Source: Bradyrhizobium arachidis (lineage in GTDB: Bacteria; Pseudomonadota; Alphaproteobacteria; Rhizobiales; Xanthobacteraceae). Taken from it: a DNA stretch of 64,000 bases. The position numbers and the translations under genes are program-made. Under the pieces are notes generated by a model. The model saw only the letters and a list, made by a program, of their open reading frames with translations. It was not told where the DNA came from and ran no database searches. Numbering within the stretch: the stretch's first letter is position 1; every line of letters begins with the position of its first letter. The stretch spans positions 9,255,501 through 9,319,500 of the forward strand of contig NZ_CP077970.1 of assembly GCF_024758505.1 (NCBI RefSeq), given 5' to 3'. Positions 57,682-64,000 of this stretch are shown one piece after another.

Positions 57682-58122
57682 TCACCCGGCGCCGACATGC
57701 CCCTGATATTGTGGCAGATCGTCCGTGATCTCGTACCAGGGCGCCTTGGAGCCCACGAAAATGTGGGCGGTCGGCCGGATCGTGGGGGCGTCGACCAGCG
57801 TTCCCATCGCCACGTGCATCCATTGGCCGTCGCGCACCACGGAATAGAGCAGCGAACCGCAGCGCCGGCAGTGCGCGTCATGGTTCGTTTCTTGGGTGGT
57901 GTCATCGCCATAGATCAGGCGCGCGTTTTCGCCGCCGACGACGCGAAACTTGCTCCGCTCGATGCCTGCGAACGGCTTGAAGGCGGCGCCGGTGGTGCGG
58001 CGGCAGTTCGAGCAGTGGCAGTTCAGCGCGTAGGCGAATTCGTCCGCAACCTCGTATCGTACGGCGCGGCAGAAGCATTCGCCGGCAAGGATACGAGCGT
58101 TCTTTTCTTTTAATGCAGCCAT
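57682..58122 (-). CDS. GFA (CENP-V/glutathione-dependent formaldehyde-activating) family protein
   Basis: A 146-residue zinc-binding protein. The Cys pattern is complete: GECFCRAV, CHCSNCRRTTGA and HCRRCGSLLY. Family members scavenge formaldehyde with glutathione or have unknown substrates; no formaldehyde genes are next to it. It is divergent from the NTF2-like gene. Confidence 0.9.
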   Translation of the reverse strand: MAALKEKNARILAGECFCRAVRYEVADEFAYALNCHCSNCRRTTGAAFKPFAGIERSKFRVVGGENARLIYGDDTTQETNHDAHCRRCGSLLYSVVRDGQWMHVAMGTLVDAPTIRPTAHIFVGSKAPWYEITDDLPQYQGHVGAG

Positions 58123-58216
58123 GACGAAATCCCACCGCGGACGACCAAGTCACCCATAGCGCAATTGGGCGCGCGCGACTAAGTTTGCCGCGAACAGACA
58201 TTCGGGAGGATAACCG

Positions 58217-58591
58217 ATGAGCTATGACCGTTCGAGCGTCGAGGCCGTGGTGCAGGGCTATTTCGACGCGCTCTACGAAGGCGATGCCGACAAGCTCGGC
58301 GCAGTGTTTCACCCCAGCGCTGATCTGCGCTGGGTGGAAAAGGGCGAGCTGAAGATCCTGACCGTGCCGGACTGGCTCGCCTGGGTGCGCAAGCGCGCCT
58401 CCGCGAAGGCCGAAGGCAAGCCGCGTGATGATTTCATCGTCACCATAGACCGTTCCGACGACAAGACCGCCTTCATCAAGGTCAAGTGCCAGCTACCGCC
58501 GCGCTATTTCACCGACTATCTCGTCGCGATGAAGCTCGCCGACGGCTGGCAGATCGTGTCGAAGTCGTATCGGTATGACCTGAAGGATTGA
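58217..58591 (+). CDS. NTF2-like (lumazine-binding-like) family protein
   Basis: A 124-residue single-domain protein. The fold is shown by VEAVVQGYFDALYEGDADKLGAVFHPSADLRWV and FIKVKCQLPPRYFTDYLVAMKLADGWQIVSKSY. Such proteins are small ligand-binding or isomerase-like cones with unknown partners. GGAGGATAACCG lies just before the ATG. Confidence 0.85.
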   Translation: MSYDRSSVEAVVQGYFDALYEGDADKLGAVFHPSADLRWVEKGELKILTVPDWLAWVRKRASAKAEGKPRDDFIVTIDRSDDKTAFIKVKCQLPPRYFTDYLVAMKLADGWQIVSKSYRYDLKD

Positions 58592-59067
58592 GTGCTTTCT
58601 CCCTCTCCCTGTTCTTACGAGGAGAGGGGCCGTCTCCGCAAAGATGGCATCAGTTGGAATCGCGGAGACTCCCCCTCACCCGGAATCCGCACTACGCGCG
58701 CATTCCGGCCTCTCCCCGCGAGCGGGGCGAGGCGAAAGGACCGAGAACTGCGTCCACAAACTCGTCATTGCGAGCGTAGCGAAGCAATCCAGACTGTCAC
58801 CGCGAAAAGATTCTGGATTGCTTCGCTGCGCTCGCAATGACGGAGACTGCGGGTAGAGCGAAAGTCCCCCACAACACCTGCGCGCCGTCTCCTTCGCACC
58901 GCGCGGCCTGGCGGCCGCGGGCGAGTAGACCATGGGCATGGCGTCTTGCGGAGCAGGTTTTCGGTCACGCTTGCGCGAAGCGTCATAAATTTGTCAGGAC
59001 ACTGTCCGAAACCAAAATCGGCCGCTTCCGTCGCGTGCCGCCTCGTTCATCTCGGTTAAGGATTCCC
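58592..59067. other. Repeat-rich gap before the beta-lactamase gene
   Basis: These 476 bases contain a CTCCCTCTCCCTGTTCTTACGAGGAGAGGG-like inverted repeat block (about 58599-58735) and the palindrome at 58763-58841. The rest is the leader of the beta-lactamase gene. I see no gene. Confidence 0.5.
58763..58841. repeat. Dispersed palindromic repeat, 'CGTCATTGCGAGCG' type
   Basis: It runs CGTCATTGCGAGCGTAGCGAAGCAATCC to GGATTGCTTCGCTGCGCTCGCAATGAC. It is the twin of 11751-11829. Confidence 0.85.
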
Positions 59068-59925
59068 ATGACCCTGGATCGTCGTTCCCTGCTGGCAGGC
59101 CTTGCCCTCATGGCTGTCGGCCCCGCCCGCGCGCAGGAAGCCCCGCCCGAGCTGGAAGCGTACGAGCGCCAGAGCGGCGGCAAGATCGGCGTCCATGCCG
59201 AAAACCTCCTAACCGGCGCAAAACTCTCCTGGCGCGCCGACGAACGCTTCGTGATGTGCAGCACCTTCAAGGCCTCGCTCGCGGCCTGCGTGCTGTCACG
59301 GGTCGATCGCGGCGAGGAAAAACTCGACGCGATGATCTCTTACGGCAAGGCCGACCTGCTCGACTACGCGCCGGCGGCGAAGGAGAACCTTGCCTCCGGC
59401 GCGATGTCTGTCACCGACATGTGCAAGGCGATCGTGGAGATCAGCGACAACACCTGCGCCAATCTGTTGCTGGCGCGAATCGGCGGCCCGGCCAAGCTGA
59501 CCGCGTTCTGGCGCAGCATCGGCGACAACGTGTCCCGGCTCGATCATGACGAGCCGGAGCTGAACCGCTCGCCGCCCGGCGATCCCAACGACACCACGAC
59601 GCCGGCGGCAATGATTGGCAATCTCCGTCGCCTCGTCATCGGCGACGCCCTGTCCGCGACGTCGCGCGCGCAGCTCACCGAGTGGATGGTGAATTGCAAG
59701 ACCGGCGCCAACCGCCTGCGCGGCGGCCTGCCCAGTAGCTGGCGGATCGGCGACAAGACCGGCAACAACGGCAGGGACGCCTCGGGTGACATCGCGGTGG
59801 CCTGGCCAAAGCCTGATGCACCGATCCTGATCGCGGCCTATACGCAAGGCGGCAAGCCTGACGCCGCGCAGCTCCAGGCGGTGTTTGCCGGCGTCGGGCG
59901 CATGGTGGCACAAAAGCTGGGCTGA
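59068..59925 (+). CDS. Class A beta-lactamase
   Basis: A periplasmic serine beta-lactamase of 285 residues. A Tat-like signal (DRRSLLAGLALMAVG) ends near PARAQEA. The class A motifs are present: STFK (Ser65, Lys68), SDN (126-128), the omega-loop EPELN (Glu162, Asn166) and KTG (230-232). A Cys directly precedes the active Ser, but no Cys follows KTG at the carbapenemase-type disulfide position. The spectrum cannot be read from sequence, and no AmpR-like regulator is adjacent. Confidence 0.93.
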   Translation: MTLDRRSLLAGLALMAVGPARAQEAPPELEAYERQSGGKIGVHAENLLTGAKLSWRADERFVMCSTFKASLAACVLSRVDRGEEKLDAMISYGKADLLDYAPAAKENLASGAMSVTDMCKAIVEISDNTCANLLLARIGGPAKLTAFWRSIGDNVSRLDHDEPELNRSPPGDPNDTTTPAAMIGNLRRLVIGDALSATSRAQLTEWMVNCKTGANRLRGGLPSSWRIGDKTGNNGRDASGDIAVAWPKPDAPILIAAYTQGGKPDAAQLQAVFAGVGRMVAQKLG

Positions 59926-59972
59926 TCCGGCCGGATTGACCAGGCCTGCGCTTCCGAGGCAAGTGAACGGTC

Positions 59973-61580
59973 ATGGAAGCCAAATTTCAGACCTTTCTCA
60001 TCCTGCTTGCGGTGCTTGCGGGCACGGCGCTCGCGGCGCGGCGGTTCAACGTCGCACCGGCCATTCTACTGATGCTCGCAGGCGTCGGGCTCGCCTTCGT
60101 GCCGGGCATGCCGCCGGTCGAGCTGCCACCGGAACTCGTGCTCTTGATGGTGCTGCCGCCGCTGATCTACTCGGCGAGCGTCGCCATGAGCTGGCGCGAG
60201 TTCAAGAACAATCTGCGCCCGATCGTGCTGCTCGCGGTCGGCTGCGTGATCTTCACCGCGGCGATGGTGGCGACGGCCGCGCACTATCTGATCGGCATGC
60301 CCTGGACCATCGGCTTCCTGATGGGCGCGATCGTCGCGCCGCCTGACGTGGTCGCGCCGCTCGCGATCGCGCGCCGGCTACACATGCCGCGACGGCTGCT
60401 GGTCATCCTCGAAGGCGAAGGGCTCGCCAACGACGCGACCGCACTGATCCTCTACCGCTTCGCGCTCGCTGCGATCATGACCGGAAGCTTCTCGCTGCCG
60501 CTGGCGGCCGGCGAATTCATGCTCATCGTCGCCGGCGAGATCGCGTTCGGCATCGGCGTCGGCTGGCTCTCCTTGCGCGCCCGCAAATGGGCGCGGGATC
60601 CGCAGGTCGAGCTCACGCTCTCGCTGATCACGCCCTACATCGCCTATTGGCTGCCCGAGCATGTCGGCGGCTCCGGCGTGATCGCGACTGTCGCCTGCGG
60701 CCTCTATGTCAGCTGGAACGGGCCGCTCTGGATCTCGTCGGCCACGCGCCTGCAGGGCATCTTCTTCTGGGACCTGATCATCTATTTGATCGAGGGCATC
60801 CTGTTCCTGCTCACCGGCTTCCAGATGCGCGATCTCTACGAGAAGTCGAAGGCGTTTCCGCTGGACGAGATCATGATCGCCACCGCCGTGGTGATGGTCG
60901 TGATCATCGTCGCGCGCTTCGCCTGGCTGTTTCCGGCGACCTACCTGCCGCGAATGCTCAGCAAGTCGCTGCGCGAGCGCGATCCGTCGCCGCCCTGGCA
61001 ATGGCCGTTCACGCTCGCCTTCACCGGCGTGCGCGGCGCCGTCTCGCTCGCGGCCGCGCTCGCGCTGCCGTTCGCCTTGCCCGGCGGCGAGGCCTTCCCC
61101 TATCGCGACTTGATCCTGTTCGTCGCCTTCGGCGTCATCTTCATCTCGCTGATCGGTGTCGGCCTCACCTTGCCGCCGGTGGTGCGCTGGCTCGGCATCG
61201 CCGATGCCGGCCGCCACGAGCATGTCGCCGAGCATGAGGCCGAGATTTCCGCGCGCAGGCAGGCGCTCGAAGCTGCGCTGAAATCGCTCGACACCATGAC
61301 CGAACAGAAGGACATCTCGGATGAGGTCATAAGACTGCTGCGGGCTCGCCACGAGATCCGCACCAACCAGCTCCCCGATTCGCTCGACCCCTCGCACCAC
61401 GACGTCTCCGCCACCGGCACCGCGCTAACCCGCGAGCTGATCGCCGCCGAGCGCAAATTCATCCACGTGTTGCTGCGCGACGGCCAGATTACCGACGAGA
61501 CCCGCCGCCGCATCGAGCGCGACCTGGATCTGGAAGAAGCAAGCCTCGCGAACCGGGAATATAAGGGGGCGCCGCTGTAG
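59973..61580 (+). CDS. Sodium/proton antiporter, CPA1 family (NhaP-like)
   Basis: An inner-membrane cation/proton exchanger of 535 residues with about twelve helices. The ion-site motifs are GAIVAPPDVVAPLAIARRL and EGEGLANDATALILYRFA (the ND pair), plus FTGVRGAVSLAAALALPFALP. The last 130 residues are hydrophilic and charged, a cytoplasmic tail that may sense pH or volume. It begins 48 bases after the beta-lactamase gene. Confidence 0.93.
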   Translation: MEAKFQTFLILLAVLAGTALAARRFNVAPAILLMLAGVGLAFVPGMPPVELPPELVLLMVLPPLIYSASVAMSWREFKNNLRPIVLLAVGCVIFTAAMVATAAHYLIGMPWTIGFLMGAIVAPPDVVAPLAIARRLHMPRRLLVILEGEGLANDATALILYRFALAAIMTGSFSLPLAAGEFMLIVAGEIAFGIGVGWLSLRARKWARDPQVELTLSLITPYIAYWLPEHVGGSGVIATVACGLYVSWNGPLWISSATRLQGIFFWDLIIYLIEGILFLLTGFQMRDLYEKSKAFPLDEIMIATAVVMVVIIVARFAWLFPATYLPRMLSKSLRERDPSPPWQWPFTLAFTGVRGAVSLAAALALPFALPGGEAFPYRDLILFVAFGVIFISLIGVGLTLPPVVRWLGIADAGRHEHVAEHEAEISARRQALEAALKSLDTMTEQKDISDEVIRLLRARHEIRTNQLPDSLDPSHHDVSATGTALTRELIAAERKFIHVLLRDGQITDETRRRIERDLDLEEASLANREYKGAPL

Positions 61581-61592
61581 CGGCACTAGCAG

Positions 61593-61640
61593 CCTCGTCC
61601 CGGACAAGCGCAGCGAAGCGGAAGCGCAGATCCGGGACGA
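61593..61640. repeat. Short inverted repeat GTCCCGGACAAGCGC ... GCGCAGATCCGGGAC
   Basis: A single compact element that shares GTCCCGGA and ATCCGGGAC with the repeat families at 20363 and 24131. It lies between convergent genes. Confidence 0.6.
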
Positions 61641-61670
61641 CTACCGAGAGTGCCGATAGCTCTCGTCCGA

Positions 61671-62516
61671 CTACTGCCGCCTCTCGCAAAACTCCTTCAT
61701 CGCGTCCGCCACCGCCGCTGCAATCAACCCATGCCGCTCCGGCGAGTTCATCGCCATCTCCTCGTCGCGGTTGATGATCGAGCCGCCTTCCAGCAACACC
61801 GCCGCGCTTCTGGTGCGGGAGAGCACGACGAGCTGGTCGTAGCTGTAGACACCGACATCCTTGTCCAGCAGCGGATGCCGGTAGCGGCCCATCAGCGGCA
61901 GTGTGTACTGGGTCGCATAGTGCAGGCCGCGCTCCTTCAGCTCCTTGCCGAGCAGGCGCGCGAACATCATGCTGATCGCAAAGTGCGGGTTTTGCCGGGA
62001 CACGAACAGCGAGTGGCCGGAGAAGCGGTCGCTAAAATGGCTTTTTGCACCTTCGAACTCCCATTCCTCGAGCAATTTGTCCGGTACCGAATCGTGATGA
62101 ACGGACAGGAAGAAATCCGCTCTCGCGTCGTTGGCGACACCGACACGCCTCAGCAGGCTCACCCTCGCCTTGCCGTCCGTGACCAGCAGGCGCGTCGCGG
62201 CAAAGCCTTCGGACTTGAGCTTGCCGACGATCAATTTCGCCAGCCTGAGATTGAAGCCGAATTCGGGATCGTTGCGCGCGCTCAAGGCGCCAAACGACTC
62301 CGAGGTGTGACCGACATCGACAAAAATCCGGAACTTTGGCTTCTCGCACTTCACCGCCGGCAGCGGCGCCGGCTTTGACTTCGGTTTTGGCTTGGCCTTC
62401 GGCTTGACGAGCGGAGGCTTCTTGGCCGTGGCCGCGACGCTTGGACCTGCCGGCGCGAGCGTCAGCACGACGAGCGCTGCGACGAGGCCGGCGATGATGC
62501 TCCGCGCCTGCCGCAA
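61671..62516 (-). CDS. N-acetylmuramoyl-L-alanine amidase (Amidase_3)
   Basis: A periplasmic zinc amidase that cleaves the lactyl-peptide bond of peptidoglycan, 281 residues. The signal peptide ends near GPSVAATA, and a Lys/Pro-rich linker (KPKAKPKPKSKP) follows. The zinc ligands and catalytic Glu are in FVDVGHTSESFGA, EFGFNLRLAKLI, FLSVHHDS and VLLEGGSIINRDEE. It lacks AMIN or LysM domains, so targeting must rely on other features. Confidence 0.9.
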   Translation of the reverse strand: MRQARSIIAGLVAALVVLTLAPAGPSVAATAKKPPLVKPKAKPKPKSKPAPLPAVKCEKPKFRIFVDVGHTSESFGALSARNDPEFGFNLRLAKLIVGKLKSEGFAATRLLVTDGKARVSLLRRVGVANDARADFFLSVHHDSVPDKLLEEWEFEGAKSHFSDRFSGHSLFVSRQNPHFAISMMFARLLGKELKERGLHYATQYTLPLMGRYRHPLLDKDVGVYSYDQLVVLSRTRSAAVLLEGGSIINRDEEMAMNSPERHGLIAAAVADAMKEFCERRQ

Positions 62517-62519
62517 GCG

Positions 62520-62659
62520 CTACTCCGCCGCCGCGATGCGGGGACGCCCGACAAAGCCCGCGACATAGGCGTCGCGCTCGCCTTGCGTCAACGGCCGCTC
62601 GCCCATGCCGTCCCCGGATCTGCTTCGGTCAGGAATTTGTTGTCCTCCGCGCGGAGCAT
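62520..62659 (-). pseudogene. Remnant of a Rieske-type oxygenase gene
   Basis: An ATG at 62659, preceded by GGAG, opens MLRAEDNKFLTEADPGT, which resembles the N-terminus of Rieske non-heme iron oxygenases (EDN..LT..GPGTPMGE). The frame then shifts at GGCATGGGCGAG: one extra base would give the expected PGTxMGE. The other frame runs on through ERPLTQGERDAYVAGFVG to a stop at 62520. The Rieske and catalytic domains (about 350-400 residues) are absent, so this looks like an internally deleted and frameshifted relic. The family match rests on a short motif. Confidence 0.5.
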
Positions 62660-62728
62660 GGTGGATTCTCCGGACGTTATTTTCGGCAAGATTGGCGCGG
62701 GAGTGGAGGAACGTCAACGCAAGAACGG

Positions 62729-62857
62729 CTCTCGTGTCCCGGACGCGACGCGGCATGAAATGACGCGACGCAGACCCGGGATCCATTGTGGCTGGGTGGG
62801 CCCCGGCTCAGCAGCGCACCGCTGAAGAAGCGCTGCGCTGCGTCCGGGGCACGAGAG
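62729..62857. repeat. Dispersed repeat, 'CTCGTGTCCCGGACGCGACGC' type
   Basis: It starts CTCTCGTGTCCCGGACGCGACGCGGC and ends GCGCTGCGCTGCGTCCGGGGCACGAGAG. It is the twin of 20363-20500 and lies between the Rieske relic and the dioxygenase gene. Confidence 0.8.
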
Positions 62858-62861
62858 CGAG

Positions 62862-63758
62862 CTATACCGGCCTCTCCCCCTTCACCGTCACCCGCGTCCC
62901 TGACCTCGTGTGGGGCCAGTAGTCCCACATCGCGCGGTGCTGGGTGCAGCGGTTGTCCCAAAAGGCGATGGCGTTCTCGGTCCAACGAAAGCGGCATTGG
63001 AACAGCGGGTTCTCCGCGTGCTGGTAGAGATAGGCCAGCATCGCGTCGCTCTCGTCGCGGGGAACGCCGTTGATGTGACGGGTAAAACCGCGGTTGACGT
63101 AGAGCGCTTTCTTGCCCGTCACCGGATGTGTACGCACCACCGGATGCTCGGCGTTCGGATAGGAGGGCCTGTCGGCGACGCCGTAATTGGCGTAGAGCCC
63201 GCGATAGATCGGCTCGCCGTCATGCAGCGCCGTGAGGCCGTCGAGATAGGCCTTCATGCGGTCCGACAGCGCCTCATAGGCCGCATACATGTTGGCGAAC
63301 AGCGTGTCGCCTCCGCGCGGCGGGCATTGCTTGATGTAGAGGATCGAGCCCATCGGCGGCTCGAGGTCACACGACACGTCGGAATGCCAGCCCTCGCCGT
63401 TCGCCCGCGGCGAGTTCTTGTCGGCATAGATCTTCATCAGCGCCGGGTCTTCATCCTCGTGGGGCGCGGCTGGATGAAAGTGCAGCTCGCCGAACTTGCG
63501 GCCAAAGGCGAGATGTTGTTGTGGCGTGATCTCTTGGTCGCGGAAGAAGATGACGAGGTTTTCGGCGAGCGCACGGTGGATCTCGTCCATCTGCCGGTTG
63601 GAGCGCGCCTCGCCATCGACGAGCTTGCCGATGTCGACACCGGAGATTTCCGCGCCGATGATCGGCGTGAGCTTTTCGACGGCGATCGTCTCATAGGCCG
63701 CGCCGTCCTCCGCCATGTGGCGATAGCGCGGGCCTTGCTTGCCGGACAAAGAGCTCAT
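62862..63758 (-). CDS. TauD/TfdA family Fe(II)/2-oxoglutarate-dependent dioxygenase
   Basis: A cytoplasmic non-heme iron oxygenase of 298 residues. The iron ligands are His and Asp in EGWHSDVSCD and a distal His in NRCTQHRAMWDYWPH, with the 2-oxoglutarate Arg in RSGTRVTVKG. The N-terminal VEKLTPIIGAEISGVDIGKLVDG and LVIFFRDQEITPQQHLAFGRKFG are typical of the TauD group. The substrate (taurine, alkylsulfonate, aryloxyacid or other) is not indicated. I chose the ATG at 63758; the in-frame ATG at 63803 lies 15 codons upstream. Confidence 0.92.
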   Translation of the reverse strand: MSSLSGKQGPRYRHMAEDGAAYETIAVEKLTPIIGAEISGVDIGKLVDGEARSNRQMDEIHRALAENLVIFFRDQEITPQQHLAFGRKFGELHFHPAAPHEDEDPALMKIYADKNSPRANGEGWHSDVSCDLEPPMGSILYIKQCPPRGGDTLFANMYAAYEALSDRMKAYLDGLTALHDGEPIYRGLYANYGVADRPSYPNAEHPVVRTHPVTGKKALYVNRGFTRHINGVPRDESDAMLAYLYQHAENPLFQCRFRWTENAIAFWDNRCTQHRAMWDYWPHTRSGTRVTVKGERPV

Positions 63759-63806
63759 GGGCGGTGTCTCCCGATCGTTCTTGATTGGAAGGCATCGTAG
63801 CAATGT

Positions 63807-63889
63807 CGGGCGGGTTAGCGAAGCGTAACCCGCCGCTTCGCGCGCGCAAAAAAAATAGGGCGGGTTACGCTTGCGCTAACCCGCCCTAC
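63807..63889. repeat. Paired inverted repeats, 'GGGCGGGTTAGCG ... CTAACCCGCCC'
   Basis: Two adjacent copies of a GGCGGGTTA...TAACCCGCC hairpin flank an A-run (AAAAAAAAT). Each copy is itself palindromic, and the A-run breaks the symmetry. It lies between the dioxygenase gene and the gene truncated by the window edge. Confidence 0.75.
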
Positions 63890-63911
63890 GATTCCTGACC
63901 TTGGAGGAAAC

Positions 63912-64000
63912 CTACTCCGCCGCAGTCACCGGCACCTTGGCGCCGTAGCGCTGGTCGATGTAGTCGATCACCAGCGCCTTGAAGTCGGCGGCGATGGTCG
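63912..64000 (-). CDS. 3' end of an unidentified gene (truncated by window)
   Basis: Only the last 29 codons are present, reading ...TIAADFKALVIDYIDQRYGAKV and ending PVTAAE before a TAG at 63912-63914. The amphipathic, codon-typical pattern supports a real coding end. I do not recognise the family from so short a piece. Confidence 0.7.
   Translation of the reverse strand, partial: TIAADFKALVIDYIDQRYGAKVPVTAAE

Noticed and set aside
59068..59925. Carbapenemase-type disulfide next to the active site of the beta-lactamase
   Set aside because: A Cys precedes the active Ser, but the partner position after KTG is not Cys, so the typical bond cannot form.

Overview
The window looks like a chromosomal segment of an alphaproteobacterium of the Bradyrhizobium/Rhodopseudomonas group (Hyphomicrobiales, Nitrobacteraceae). 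The reasons are the uniformly GC-rich coding sequence, a rhizobial order of housekeeping genes (secA, a parvulin, argJ, mutT, comF, grxC, a nitrilase, ubiG, lysC, ptsP, prfA, prmC, DUF4167), a PHB gene set with PhaR, and many families of short palindromic intergenic repeats. The genus is an inference from gene content; no search was run.

Layout. 1-3.4 kb: accA and a YafK-like L,D-transpeptidase lipoprotein. 3.4-11.6 kb: a minus-strand amide uptake and hydrolysis cluster. In transcription order it has an AmiC-like binding protein without a signal peptide, an amidase whose catalytic residues fall at Lys96/Ser171/Ser195, LivH, a Tat-exported binding protein, LivM, LivG and LivF, with a divergent MarR regulator. 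11.8-33.1 kb: the housekeeping block, including secA, the parvulin, argJ, mutT, comF, glutaredoxin plus Nit-type amidase, ubiG, lysC, ptsP, prfA and prmC. It is interrupted by a TadG-like gene and, between prfA and prmC, by a MarR gene and a protein resembling the C-terminal domain of RNA polymerase alpha. 33.1-36.5 kb: a candidate structured RNA, DUF4167, a methyltransferase, gloB and a DUF985 cupin. 36.6-41.4 kb: a flavin reductase, an exporter, and the PHB genes phbB, phaA and divergent phaR.

41.7-51.4 kb: a four-PAS GGDEF-EAL protein, a MarR/monooxygenase pair around a clear operator-like inverted repeat, a tripartite tricarboxylate transporter (tctC-tctB-tctA), and a second GGDEF-EAL protein with a degenerate GGDEF site. 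51.5-55.7 kb: small proteins, rpmF, mtgA, ispA and a DUF1345 membrane protein. 55.7-64 kb: a secreted caspase-like protein, a GFA protein, an NTF2-like protein, a class A beta-lactamase, a CPA1 antiporter, an N-acetylmuramoyl-L-alanine amidase, a Rieske oxygenase remnant, a TauD-type dioxygenase, and the 3' end of an unidentified minus-strand gene.

I saw no rRNA, tRNA, CRISPR array, insertion sequence or prophage. The items most worth following up are the alpha-CTD-like protein inserted between prfA and prmC, the structured RNA candidate near 33.2 kb, the amide cluster with its candidate operators, and the Rieske gene remnant.
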